Positions 29,055 to 38,607 of a stretch of DNA of 64,000 nt are shown piece by piece (positions within the stretch are counted from its first letter, which is position 1; each line of letters begins with the position of its first letter). The DNA lies in the NCBI RefSeq assembly GCF_000176235.1, contig NZ_ACZV01000005.1:1364001-1428000 (forward strand), read 5' to 3'. Source of the stretch: Vibrio orientalis CIP 102891 = ATCC 33934. Lineage in GTDB: Bacteria > Pseudomonadota > Gammaproteobacteria > Enterobacterales > Vibrionaceae. The translations under genes were made by a program, and so were the position numbers. The notes under the pieces were generated by a model. It did no database searches, was not told where the DNA came from, and saw only the letters and a program-made list of their open reading frames with translations.

Positions 29055-30045
29055 ACTTTTCCTTAACCTCTTTAATCTTATCTAAAATACGCACTTCATC
29101 AGTCGCACTAAACTCAGCATTCACTGGTAGGTACCACCAATTCTCTTTTGCGTAATGTGCGCATTTTACTGCGTCTTTTTCAGTCATAATTAGGTGCTTA
29201 CCTTGTGCGGCTAACGCATCTAACTGTGACGGTTCAAAATCTTTATGGTCAGCAAAACCTTGTGCGACAACTGGAGTTGCACCAAGCTGAGCAAGAGTAT
29301 TGAAGAATCTCGGTGGATGGCCAATCCCCGCCATCGCAACCAACCCCTCTTTCAACTCTGTGACTGCTTTACGCTCTCCAGTCATTAAGTTCACAGCCAT
29401 CGTAGGGACCAATGACATGCTTGCTTCACCACCGAGCGCTTGACCACCATTGGTAATCAACAAATCCACCTCAGACAGACGTTCTACCGACTCTCTAAGC
29501 GGGCCCAGAGGAATTAAGCATTCATTACCGAATCTACGTTTACCATCGATTACCACGATCTCAATATCTCGCTCCAACGCGTAATGTTGCAGACCATCAT
29601 CGGTAATGATGATATCGACATCGTACTTCAGCAGGGCCTTAACCGCATCACTACGAATAGGAGAGACCGAAACTGGCGCACCTGTGCGCTTATAAATCAA
29701 TTTGGGCTCATCGCCACAATGTTTTGGCGACGTTTCAGCTTCAACCATTAGTGGGTAAGAAGGCGCTTTAGCTCCGTAGCCACGCGATACGACACCAGGC
29801 TTATAACCAAGCTGTTGCAACTGCTCAACCAACCAGATCACAACAGGTGTTTTGCCATTACCACCAGCTGTAATGTTACCGACAACGATAACAGGTACAG
29901 GCGGACGATAGGACGCTTTCTTGTCTGTTTGATATTGATGGCGACGGTTTTTGCTTATCCAACCAAACAGGACACTAAGAGGCCATAATAATGGCCACAG
30001 TAGATATTTAACTGGGTGGTTTTCAAACCAAATTTTCTCAATCAA
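29035..30045 (-). CDS. lpxK: Tetraacyldisaccharide 4'-kinase
   Basis: Inner-membrane-associated kinase that phosphorylates the lipid A precursor at the 4' position. 336 aa, an N-terminal membrane-anchoring helix (residues ~10-28) and the Walker A loop [12 protein letters not shown]. The DDGLQH segment is the catalytic/Mg site. The start is a TTG at 30045, 2 bp after the msbA stop, consistent with coupling. It ends inside ycaR. Confidence 0.96.
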   Translation of the reverse strand: MIEKIWFENHPVKYLLWPLLWPLSVLFGWISKNRRHQYQTDKKASYRPPVPVIVVGNITAGGNGKTPVVIWLVEQLQQLGYKPGVVSRGYGAKAPSYPLMVEAETSPKHCGDEPKLIYKRTGAPVSVSPIRSDAVKALLKYDVDIIITDDGLQHYALERDIEIVVIDGKRRFGNECLIPLGPLRESVERLSEVDLLITNGGQALGGEASMSLVPTMAVNLMTGERKAVTELKEGLVAMAGIGHPPRFFNTLAQLGATPVVAQGFADHKDFEPSQLDALAAQGKHLIMTEKDAVKCAHYAKENWWYLPVNAEFSATDEVRILDKIKEVKEKYGSPST

Positions 30046-30047
30046 GG

Positions 30048-31796
30048 CTAGGCACCAAATTGAATTCGGTGAAGTTGAGCATAAGCGCCATCCTGCTTGA
30101 TTAGCTCTGCATGATTACCACGCTCGACAATTTCACCATCATCGACAACCAAAATCTCATCGGCATTCTCGATAGTCGATAAGCGATGAGCGATAACCAG
30201 TACCGTTTTGTCTTTTTGCAGTTCATCCAGTGCGGCTTGAATCGCTTTCTCTGATTCTGTATCAAGAGCCGAAGTCGCTTCATCTAGAATCAGCACAGGT
30301 GCATCACGCAATAGCGCACGCGCAATGGCAATACGCTGACGTTGACCGCCTGATAGGCTTGCGCCGTTTTCACCAATTACGGTATCTAGGCCGTCATCCA
30401 TATTTTCAACAAAGTCCATAGCATGAGCAAGGCGGGCCGCGTGTTCAATTTGTTCACGGCTATACTGCTCTGTTGCCGCATAAGCGATGTTGTTGGCAAT
30501 GGTATCGTTAAATAAGTGGACGTTTTGCGAAACAAGCGCAAAGTGTGTACGCAAGTTACCTAGCGTGTAATCTCTCACGTCGGCATCATCTAAACAGATT
30601 GAGCCGGAATCCACATCGTAGAAACGGGTAAATAAGTTCGCAATAGTACTTTTACCTGATCCCGAACGACCAACAAGTGCCACGGTTTTACCTTGCGGTA
30701 TCTTAAAGCTGATATCACTTAATGCTGGTTTTTCTTTACCATCGTAAGTGAACGTTACATTCTTAACTGCAATCTCACCACGAACTTTATCAGCTTCTAG
30801 CTTGCCATTGTCTTGTTCTGTTTCAAGATCCATCAGTGCAAACAACGTTTGGCTCGCTGCCATACCACGTTGGAAGTCAGAAGTAACATTAGTCAGGGCT
30901 TTAAGCGGACGCATCAAGCCAAACATTGCTGAGAATACAACCGTAAACGTACCCGGTGTTAGGTCGGCGCGAATAGAGTCTACGCTGGCTAAAAACAGCA
31001 CGGCTACAAGCGCAATAGAGGCAATCACCTGAATAACTGGGTTAGCAATAGCTTGAGCAGCCACCAACTTCATTGATTGCTGACGCATCTGGTTGCTGAC
31101 ACTGTCAAAGCGTGCACGTTCAACATTTTGACCGCCGTAACTCAACACAACCTTATGCCCTTTAAGCATTTGTTCTGCTGATGAAGTCACATGCCCCATC
31201 GCTTCTTGCATATTCTTAGAGATCTTGCGGAATCGCTTAGAAACAACGCTGATACCCCAAGCCACGAGTGGAGCAATAACAAATAGCACGATAGATAGTT
31301 GCCAGCTGTTCCAGAACATCAACACCAACAAACCGATAATACTTGCACCTTCACGCACGATACTCACTAACGCACGACTAGTCGCTCCGGCGACTTGTTC
31401 AGAGTCGTAAGTAATTCGAGAAAGAAGACCACCAGCAGACTCTTTATCAAAATAAGAGACCGGCATATGCATAAACTGGTCGAAGATAGCTCGTCTCATC
31501 TGCATAACAACGTTGCCAGATACCCAACTTAAGCAGTAAGTTGAGACAAATCCGCTCAGACCGCGGACTATCATCATACCAAAAATGATGATAGGAAGAA
31601 TTCGAAGAAAGTTAGATTCCGCGTTACCAAAACCTTCATCAAGAAGCGGCTTTAGTAGTGAAACCATATAAGTGTCAGCAATCGCGTTAACAATCAGTGC
31701 AACAACTGCAACCGCCAGACCTGCTTTGTATAAACGGATATAAGTCCACAGGCGCTTGAACGTTTGCCAAGTTGTTTCGTCTTGATTCAATGACAT
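30048..31796 (-). CDS. msbA: Lipid A export ABC transporter MsbA
   Basis: Homodimeric inner-membrane half-transporter that flips lipid A-core. 582 aa: six transmembrane helices (residues ~25-320), then an ATPase domain with Walker A GRSGSGKS, signature LSGGQRQR and Walker [12 protein letters not shown]. It lies between comEC and lpxK as in E. coli. Confidence 0.97.
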   Translation of the reverse strand: MSLNQDETTWQTFKRLWTYIRLYKAGLAVAVVALIVNAIADTYMVSLLKPLLDEGFGNAESNFLRILPIIIFGMMIVRGLSGFVSTYCLSWVSGNVVMQMRRAIFDQFMHMPVSYFDKESAGGLLSRITYDSEQVAGATSRALVSIVREGASIIGLLVLMFWNSWQLSIVLFVIAPLVAWGISVVSKRFRKISKNMQEAMGHVTSSAEQMLKGHKVVLSYGGQNVERARFDSVSNQMRQQSMKLVAAQAIANPVIQVIASIALVAVLFLASVDSIRADLTPGTFTVVFSAMFGLMRPLKALTNVTSDFQRGMAASQTLFALMDLETEQDNGKLEADKVRGEIAVKNVTFTYDGKEKPALSDISFKIPQGKTVALVGRSGSGKSTIANLFTRFYDVDSGSICLDDADVRDYTLGNLRTHFALVSQNVHLFNDTIANNIAYAATEQYSREQIEHAARLAHAMDFVENMDDGLDTVIGENGASLSGGQRQRIAIARALLRDAPVLILDEATSALDTESEKAIQAALDELQKDKTVLVIAHRLSTIENADEILVVDDGEIVERGNHAELIKQDGAYAQLHRIQFGA

Positions 31797-31829
31797 AGAA
31801 GTGCTTATTTTTCTTTTACAATATTGCGG

Positions 31830-34070
31830 CTATTCTACTCCCTTACGCAGCATATGCCTATACCAACTCCCCCCTTTGATTTCTCGCAGGCGGGTCATCT
31901 CGATACTGTCCGAATAAAACTTCACCAATATTTGCCCTGAACTGCCCGTATCTGCCCACACAGCACCTTGATTTTTGTATCTCTCGACCACCTCTAAATT
32001 AGGTAAATCCCACCGACCACCTTTGGCAGTGGAAGCGATGGCTAACGAGGGACTCATGATTTCAATAAACTTCGTAATGGAAGAGGTTTTGCTGCCATGA
32101 TGAGGAACGATAACAACGTCAGAATCAAGCGTGTCTTTATCCCGAATTAACATCCACTCGGCAATGGTTTCGATATCACCCGTGAGTAATACTTTTTGCT
32201 GGGTAGATTGATGAGTCACGCTAAGGACACAAGAGTGGGGATTATAGGCCCGAGTTACCTGTGTCACAGGCCATAACACTTCTATAGTCAGCAGATTCCA
32301 AGTTAACGTCTGCCCTTTAATGCATCCCACTTCTCCAACATTGCTCTGACTGGTGATAACGGACTCAGGCTGCCATCTATCAACGACTTGCTGCCAGCCA
32401 CCCGCATGATCATTGTCCATATGGCTAAGCACTAAGTAATCGAGATTACTCACACCAGATTTAACTAAGTAGGGAGAAATTATCTGTTCGGCAATACTTG
32501 ATGTTCCCCAAGCGGCCCCTGTGTCATAGAGCATAACGCGATTGTTTTGCTTCACTGCGATTGCTAACCCATGACCAACATCAAATACGCTCAGCTCCCA
32601 CAATGGTTGTTGCTGCCATCGAGTATCTAAGCTGACACAAATTGCCAAAACAGCGATGACTCCATATTTGTTCAACACTCGATAAGCCAATAATAACGCG
32701 ACCAACATTCCAAGCCATTTCACTTCAGAATAAGACAGGTCAACCCATCCCCATTGTGCATAATCTATTGCCCAAATGACTGGCGCTAAACTTAAATCCG
32801 CCATAGACCAAAGTGATGCTGTATTGATGCCGAGATAGCTGACGCTGAAGGTAAAAAATAGCATCGGGACAACTATGAAGGTAAACCACGGTACGAATAT
32901 GAGGTTATATACAAAAGCACTCAAGCTTATGCCATGAAAAAGCAGTGCCGTTATCGGGAGCATAAGCAACACAATGACGGCCTGAAGTTTGATCGCCTTC
33001 ACCCATGACGATTGCGACCTTTTAGTGACGGATAAAAAGATGAAAACGAATCCAACAGCGGCCATTGATAACCATAAGCTGCTGCTCACAACCCAATAAG
33101 GCTCAACGGTGAGTAGTACAGAAAGTACAAACAACCATTTATAGCGATAAGAAAGTTGACCAGGAAAATGTTGCACTAAGCACAAAACGACACACATCAA
33201 CATGGCTCTTTGAGTTGGAATCGAAAAACCTGCCAGCCACGCGTAGCCCATTGCGAGTGCTAAGCCAAATAACGTTGGAGCGAACGTCATCGTCCAGTGG
33301 GCTCGAAGTAACCCTCTCCCCAAACTCCAGCCAATTCCAAACGCAATACCAATATGAAGACCAGAAATCGCGATCAGATGACTTAGACCACTCTGTTGCA
33401 ACTGTCTCCAACGATCCGCTTTCAACTCATCTCGTACACCAAACATCAATGCGAGTAGTATATCTCGGTTAGCTAACAGGTATGTGTGACGATTAAATTG
33501 CTCTAATGCCGCCCCTCTTATGGTTCCTGAGCTGACGAGATAAAAGCTCTGCCGACTTTGAATTGCTCCATGGCCGACGATGGATTGAGATAACGCGTAA
33601 GTTTCGGCATCAAAGCCCACCTCGTTAAGTAACCCTGTAATTGGTTTGAGTGATACTTTAGCCGTTACGGTATCACCCAGTTGAAATGGTAATGGCGCTT
33701 TGAGCGTGATCTTAGGTTGATAAAAAGTGCTCAAGGATTGTCCATTGATTGATCTAACTATAACTCTGCCTTGAAAGCCTCGGTTTATTGGTTTAAAAAG
33801 GCTGTCAACGTCAGCGATTATGGTAATATCCTGACCTGCTTTAAAAAGTTTTTCTGTTTGCTGTTGCAGCAAGTTGCCATGCACAAATATGACAATGCAC
33901 GCGAATGCTGCTCCAACACAATATCTCACTTGCCTATACTTGATGGATACGGCTATCAAGATGCAAGGAATGATTAGATATTTCCAATTGGGCATGATTG
34001 GCCAATATGGGCTAGTGACGATCAACAACGAAAACGAAATCAGCGACCAATAATTTAAGTAGAGAGTCAT
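31830..34070 (-). CDS. comEC: DNA internalization-related competence protein ComEC/Rec2
   Basis: Inner-membrane channel protein for uptake of single-stranded DNA during natural transformation. 746 aa: an N-terminal DUF4131-type domain, the competence transmembrane domain (LSHLIAISGLHIGIAFG, then many helices) and a C-terminal metallo-beta-lactamase-like domain with HMDNDHAGG and PHHGSKTS. The ribosome-binding site AAGGA sits in the 8 bp that separate its ATG from the divergent DUF2062 gene, so its promoter must overlap that gene. No frameshift is seen; natural competence is known in many vibrios. Confidence 0.93.
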   Translation of the reverse strand: MTLYLNYWSLISFSLLIVTSPYWPIMPNWKYLIIPCILIAVSIKYRQVRYCVGAAFACIVIFVHGNLLQQQTEKLFKAGQDITIIADVDSLFKPINRGFQGRVIVRSINGQSLSTFYQPKITLKAPLPFQLGDTVTAKVSLKPITGLLNEVGFDAETYALSQSIVGHGAIQSRQSFYLVSSGTIRGAALEQFNRHTYLLANRDILLALMFGVRDELKADRWRQLQQSGLSHLIAISGLHIGIAFGIGWSLGRGLLRAHWTMTFAPTLFGLALAMGYAWLAGFSIPTQRAMLMCVVLCLVQHFPGQLSYRYKWLFVLSVLLTVEPYWVVSSSLWLSMAAVGFVFIFLSVTKRSQSSWVKAIKLQAVIVLLMLPITALLFHGISLSAFVYNLIFVPWFTFIVVPMLFFTFSVSYLGINTASLWSMADLSLAPVIWAIDYAQWGWVDLSYSEVKWLGMLVALLLAYRVLNKYGVIAVLAICVSLDTRWQQQPLWELSVFDVGHGLAIAVKQNNRVMLYDTGAAWGTSSIAEQIISPYLVKSGVSNLDYLVLSHMDNDHAGGWQQVVDRWQPESVITSQSNVGEVGCIKGQTLTWNLLTIEVLWPVTQVTRAYNPHSCVLSVTHQSTQQKVLLTGDIETIAEWMLIRDKDTLDSDVVIVPHHGSKTSSITKFIEIMSPSLAIASTAKGGRWDLPNLEVVERYKNQGAVWADTGSSGQILVKFYSDSIEMTRLREIKGGSWYRHMLRKGVE

Positions 34071-34078
34071 ATTTCCTT

Positions 34079-34609
34079 ATGCCAAGAAAATTCATCCAAC
34101 GCTTTATGCCTGACCACGAAGTAATTAAGCGTCAAAAGGCACTAAAGATTTTTGGCAACGTGCTTTACAACCCTAACTTGTGGTGTCTTAACAGACGCTC
34201 CGCTGCGGGTGCTTTCGCCGTAGGCCTATTCATGGCTTTTGTTCCACTTCCAAGCCAGATGATCATGTCCGCAGGGCTTGCGATTGCCTGTGGGGTCAAC
34301 TTACCGCTTTCTGTTGCCTTAGTTTGGGTTAGCAATCCGGTGACCATGCCTGTGCTTTTCTATTTCGCATACAAGGTTGGCGCTTGGGCAATGCATGTAC
34401 CGCCGCAAGAATTCCACTTTGAACTGTCTTGGGAATTCATCTTGCATCAGATGAGCGCCATTGGACCTCCATTCCTATTGGGATGTTTAATCTGTGGCGT
34501 GGTATCGGCCATGGCTGGATACTTTGGAATAAAAGCACTGTGGCGTTACTCCGTCGTGCGCAGCTGGCAAAAACGTAAAATCAGAATAAAAGGCTTACTG
34601 AAGAAGTAA
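34079..34609 (+). CDS. DUF2062 domain-containing membrane protein
   Basis: 176-aa protein of the DUF2062 family, with the typical MPDHEVIKRQKALKIFG start, N-P-N-L-W-x-L-N-R motif and three or four hydrophobic segments (GAFAVGLFMAFVPLPSQM, VALVWVSNPVTMPVLFYFAYKVG, LLGCLICGVVSAMAGYF). The function is unknown. Its ATG lies only 8 bp from the divergent comEC start and no good ribosome-binding site is visible (the purine-rich AGAGAG is ~12 nt away), so its promoter lies within comEC. A strong terminator follows. Confidence 0.87.
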   Translation: MPRKFIQRFMPDHEVIKRQKALKIFGNVLYNPNLWCLNRRSAAGAFAVGLFMAFVPLPSQMIMSAGLAIACGVNLPLSVALVWVSNPVTMPVLFYFAYKVGAWAMHVPPQEFHFELSWEFILHQMSAIGPPFLLGCLICGVVSAMAGYFGIKALWRYSVVRSWQKRKIRIKGLLKK

Positions 34610-34674
34610 AATGACGTTTGCGTTGTCACAGCAGAATCAACGCTTTGATGAAACAACGCTGTAAGACAGAAATG

Positions 34675-34702
34675 AAAAAAGGACCTAACGGTCCTTTTTT
34701 TT
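34675..34702. terminator. Bidirectional terminator between DUF2062 gene and lolE
   Basis: Stem AAAAAAGGACC / GGTCCTTTTTT with loop TAAC; A- and T-runs on both sides serve both convergent transcripts. Confidence 0.95.
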
Positions 34703-34719
34703 GTACTCGTATAGCGGTT

Positions 34720-35964
34720 TTATTTTGAGCTTAACACCGCGGCTGGATTGAGCTTGCTCGCACGAGAAGCTGGGTACCAAGTTGCCAATAAGCTAAGTAC
34801 GATGGCTGTGATTGAAACCACCGCTACATCTAACGGCTCAATTTGTGATGGCAAAAAGTCAACGAAGTAAATATCACCGGATAAAAACTTATGCCCGATA
34901 AGATTTTCTAAAGCAGAGATCATTGGTGTCAAATTGAGCGCGACCAGCACGCCGACAATACTGCCGACAATGCTACCAAAAGCACCAGAGAAAACGCCTT
35001 GCCAGACAAAAATACGTTTAACAAGGCCATCAGTGGCTCCCATCGTACGCAAGATGGCAATCTCAGCTGCGCGATCTTTTACCGCCATCATTAAGGTAGA
35101 GACGATGTTAAAGCTCGCAACACCAATCACCAGAACCATCACTAAATACATAATGGTTCTCACTAGCTGAATATCACGGTAGAGAAAACCATATTTCTGC
35201 TGCCAACTGCGTAAATAGACATACACGCTTAAGGTATTGCCAGCTTCTCTTACAATCTGTGTTGCTTCTAATACATCGGTGACCTTAACAGCAACGCCAC
35301 TCACACCTTGACCTAACTTAGCGTAGCTTTGCGCATCAGCCAGAGGAATCAGCGCTAAGTTATGGTCTATTTGCCCATTCAATGTTAATAGGCCCGCGAC
35401 TTTTACTCGTACACGCTTAGGTGCTTGAACTTTTGTAGTCGCTCCTCCGGTAGGAATCATCAGCGTCAGGTAATCCCCTTTTTTAACGCCGAGTAAATCT
35501 GCGACTCCCTTACCTAAGATGGCTTGTTGCTGACCTGCTTTAAATGAAGCCCAGACACTTGGATCGATAAAGTCACTTAAACTCGATACGCGCCCTTCTT
35601 GCTCAGGGTCAATACCTCTAACCTCAATCGCTTTAAGTTGCGTACCCTTTTCAGCCAAAGCCGTGAGTTTAACGTAAGGGGCAGCCGCTTCTATCTTCGG
35701 GTGTTTTTCTGCCTGAGTGACGACCTGTTGCCATTCAACCAGTGGCCCTCTCACACCTTCGAACTCACCATGTGATATGACTGACAATACTCGATTATTC
35801 AATTCACGCTCGAAGCCATTCATCGCTGATAAACCAATGATGATGACCGCGACACCAACCGCAATACCGATAGTAGATGACATCGAGATAAACGACACCA
35901 TTTTGTTACGCTGCTTGCCACGGCTAAAACGGCGAGCAATAAAGTGAGATAGTGAAGAGAACAC
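34720..35964 (-). CDS. lolE: Lipoprotein-releasing ABC transporter permease LolE
   Basis: Inner-membrane subunit of LolCDE, which extracts outer-membrane lipoproteins and hands them to LolA. 414 aa with one N-terminal helix (residues ~25-45), a large periplasmic domain and three C-terminal helices (MacB/FtsX fold). It starts with GTG immediately after the lolD stop. It is called LolE from its position as third gene, as in E. coli. Confidence 0.92.
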   Translation of the reverse strand: MFSSLSHFIARRFSRGKQRNKMVSFISMSSTIGIAVGVAVIIIGLSAMNGFERELNNRVLSVISHGEFEGVRGPLVEWQQVVTQAEKHPKIEAAAPYVKLTALAEKGTQLKAIEVRGIDPEQEGRVSSLSDFIDPSVWASFKAGQQQAILGKGVADLLGVKKGDYLTLMIPTGGATTKVQAPKRVRVKVAGLLTLNGQIDHNLALIPLADAQSYAKLGQGVSGVAVKVTDVLEATQIVREAGNTLSVYVYLRSWQQKYGFLYRDIQLVRTIMYLVMVLVIGVASFNIVSTLMMAVKDRAAEIAILRTMGATDGLVKRIFVWQGVFSGAFGSIVGSIVGVLVALNLTPMISALENLIGHKFLSGDIYFVDFLPSQIEPLDVAVVSITAIVLSLLATWYPASRASKLNPAAVLSSK

Positions 35965-36651
35965 TTATGCCCCCTCAATATTCAGAAGTAGACCATCTTG
36001 CATGTGCAGTTGACGGTCCATTTTCGCCGCTAGCTCGCCATCATGCGTGACAACAAGAAAAGCAGTTTGCGACTCTTGGTTCAATTCACGCATCAGATCA
36101 TAAATGGCTAGCGCTGTCTTATGGTCTAGGTTGCCCGTCGGTTCATCGGCTAATACGAGTGCAGGGTTGTTCACCAGTGCACGCGCAATGGCAACACGCT
36201 GACGTTCACCGCCAGACAGTTCTGATGGGCGATGGTCCAAACGATGAGTGAGCCCTACTTTATCAAGCAGTGCCTGCGCGGCCTGTTTCGCAACGGCGAC
36301 TTTGGTACCACCAATCAGAAGCGGCATCGCAACGTTTTCAACTGCACTAAAGTCGGATAACAAATGGTGAAATTGATAAACGAAGCCCAAATGCTGATTG
36401 CGTAATTTTGCTTGTTTGTTTGAGCTAAGTTTGGATAAGTCTTGATCGAGAAACGTCACATGCCCTTCTGTTGCTTCATCAAGCGCACCCAAAATATGTA
36501 ATAAAGTACTCTTTCCTGAACCGGAGCTACCAATAATTGAAGCCAGCTCAGCACGCTTGAGATCAAAGCTCACACCCTTTAATACTTGAGTATCAAACGC
36601 ACCCTCTCGATACGTTTTACAAACGTTGTGACACTGTAGAAGGTTACTCAT
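35965..36651 (-). CDS. lolD: Lipoprotein-releasing ABC transporter ATPase LolD
   Basis: ATPase of LolCDE, 228 aa. Walker [10 protein letters not shown], signature LSGGERQR, Walker [13 protein letters not shown] and VVTHDGE are intact; the [18 protein letters not shown] segment is typical of LolD. It overlaps the lolC 3' end by 8 bp and abuts lolE, so the three genes form one tightly coupled operon. Confidence 0.96.
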   Translation of the reverse strand: MSNLLQCHNVCKTYREGAFDTQVLKGVSFDLKRAELASIIGSSGSGKSTLLHILGALDEATEGHVTFLDQDLSKLSSNKQAKLRNQHLGFVYQFHHLLSDFSAVENVAMPLLIGGTKVAVAKQAAQALLDKVGLTHRLDHRPSELSGGERQRVAIARALVNNPALVLADEPTGNLDHKTALAIYDLMRELNQESQTAFLVVTHDGELAAKMDRQLHMQDGLLLNIEGA

Positions 36652-37852
36652 ATCTCAAAGCCTCGGCTGGTTTTACAGAAGATGCGCGATAAGACGGGAA
36701 TAGCGTTGCAATCAGGCTCAGCGCAATCGCCATAACCACAACAATCGTAATTTGGATTGGGTTAATCAAAACAGGCAGTTCTCCGCCCACAGAAAACAGC
36801 GCGACACCGGCCGCTTCTAAGATGGCATTCAAATTACTCGCGAGCGCGACACCAAGAGCGCCACCAATAACCGCACCTATTACCCCACTGCTGGCACCTT
36901 GCACCATAAAAATAGCGAGCACTTGCCTGTCACTCATACCTTGAGTTTTCAAGATTGCAACTTCCGACTGCTTCTCCATCACCACCATAATTAAGGCAGA
37001 GATAATATTGAAAGCCGCAACGCCAATGATCAAACCCAACATAAGGCCCATCATGTTCTTTTCCATTCGTACGGCTTGAAACAACTCACCGCGTTGATCG
37101 CGCCAGTCTTGCCACTTCCAACCCTGAGGTAAAGGTTGTTGACTTAAATCCGCCACCACAAATGGGTCATTAAAGAAAAGTCGCCAACCTGTCATAGTGT
37201 CAGGCTTCAAGCGCATCAATTTTCCAGCATCTTGAATGTGAGTCAGCATTAACTGCCCATCGACATCCGAGCCAGTATTGTAGATACCCGCAACAGTAAA
37301 TAGTCGCTGACTAGGAATACGACCAAGAGGCGTAAACTGACTGGCACTCGTCACCATTAAACGAACTTTATCGCCAATAGAGACATCTAAAGAACGCGCC
37401 AAGGTGTGACCAATAAAAATTTGATATTTACCTGCTTGTAGATTCTCTAACCTACCCGCGATAAGGTGCTGCTCAATGGGGTCATGTTCAGAAGGTTTAA
37501 TGCCAATCAGTAGCCCAGCGCTTAATTGACTTGCGCTTTGCAGTACGGCTTCGCTTTGAACAATTGGCTCAGGATGCGCAGCATCAGAAAGTTGACGAAC
37601 AAACTCAGGGGCTTGTTCTGTTCGCTCTGTCTTACCATCAGTTTGAGACACAATCGCCTGAGGAAGTACGCCCAGAATTCGGCCTTTGAGCTGAGCTTCA
37701 AAGCCATTCATCACTGACAGCACCGTAACTAATGACATCACACCGATCGTGATACCCGCTGTCGACATATAAGAGACAAAGCGACTAAACCTATCACCAG
37801 ATCGCCCTCGCAAGTAGCGCAATCCAATAAAGGTAGAGACTGGATGAAACAT
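36644..37852 (-). CDS. lolC: Lipoprotein-releasing ABC transporter permease LolC
   Basis: First gene of lolCDE; 402-aa inner-membrane protein with the same topology as LolE ([20 protein letters not shown] helix, periplasmic domain, three C-terminal helices, ending [14 protein letters not shown]). The ATG at 37852 ([14 protein letters not shown]) matches the family N-terminus; the longer frame starts with a TTG at 37864. It is divergent from plzB with ~180 bp between, where the operon promoter must lie. Confidence 0.93.
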   Translation of the reverse strand: MFHPVSTFIGLRYLRGRSGDRFSRFVSYMSTAGITIGVMSLVTVLSVMNGFEAQLKGRILGVLPQAIVSQTDGKTERTEQAPEFVRQLSDAAHPEPIVQSEAVLQSASQLSAGLLIGIKPSEHDPIEQHLIAGRLENLQAGKYQIFIGHTLARSLDVSIGDKVRLMVTSASQFTPLGRIPSQRLFTVAGIYNTGSDVDGQLMLTHIQDAGKLMRLKPDTMTGWRLFFNDPFVVADLSQQPLPQGWKWQDWRDQRGELFQAVRMEKNMMGLMLGLIIGVAAFNIISALIMVVMEKQSEVAILKTQGMSDRQVLAIFMVQGASSGVIGAVIGGALGVALASNLNAILEAAGVALFSVGGELPVLINPIQITIVVVMAIALSLIATLFPSYRASSVKPAEALRYE

Positions 37853-38031
37853 AGTAGAAACCAACGTTAGAGTCTTGAGACCTAATTAATGAGGTTACTC
37901 TACCGATTAAATCGCCTTGGGTGTAGTGTTTAATTGCCAATTAGTCGTTAAATTATGTAATAAACAAAGGGATACCTTGATTCCTTGTCAGGTATAACGA
38001 TAATCAAAACTATCTAAAGAAGGAATCGAGC

Positions 38032-38598
38032 ATGTCAGACCAAGAATTTTTCACTGTGAACCACACGATGACAGTGAATGTGGAGCCATTAGCTGAAGGT
38101 GAACACTTCCCAAGCTACGATAATTTTGAAGGAGAGATCCCTGCTCCCTTTATCGTCGCGAGTGAATTTAGCCACCTAGACATGCTTAGTGATAGTGCCC
38201 GTGCTGAGTTGAAAAACAACGACTTCAAGCACGTAATTCAATTGCTTGATACGCAAAACTCCAAGCTCAACCTATTGCTTACTTTTATGCTTTCGCAGCA
38301 AGATGACGCTTCAGTGCGCCACCAAACTCATTCGTTTGGCGCGAGTCAGTTCAGTTATTACAGCCAGCACGCTATCGCTACTGAGACAAAAGTTCGAGTT
38401 AAACTGTTTTTAGAGCACCCTGCCGCTGCAATTTATTGCTACGGGCACGTTACTCACAGTGAAGACCAAGACGACAAAAAACTCGTTACCGTCAAATACG
38501 ATTTACTCAGAGACCTTGATCAAGACCTGCTCATTAAAGCGGCTCTATTCCAGCAACAGAAATTACTACGTCAGCGTTCGCTTAACCGCGAGAAATAA
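38032..38598 (+). CDS. plzB: PilZ-like protein PlzB (degenerate c-di-GMP motif)
   Basis: 188-aa cytoplasmic protein with a weak C-terminal PilZ-type beta-barrel (from about residue 100). It lies directly before mfd, the position of V. cholerae plzB (VC1885) by memory. The canonical RxxxR and D/NxSxxG motifs needed for c-di-GMP binding are not present, consistent with PlzB being reported as a non-binding member. The start at 38032 is supported by AAGGAA upstream. It ends 9 bp before mfd, so both are probably co-transcribed. Confidence 0.75.
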   Translation: MSDQEFFTVNHTMTVNVEPLAEGEHFPSYDNFEGEIPAPFIVASEFSHLDMLSDSARAELKNNDFKHVIQLLDTQNSKLNLLLTFMLSQQDDASVRHQTHSFGASQFSYYSQHAIATETKVRVKLFLEHPAAAIYCYGHVTHSEDQDDKKLVTVKYDLLRDLDQDLLIKAALFQQQKLLRQRSLNREK

Positions 38599-38607
38599 TC
38601 AAATACT

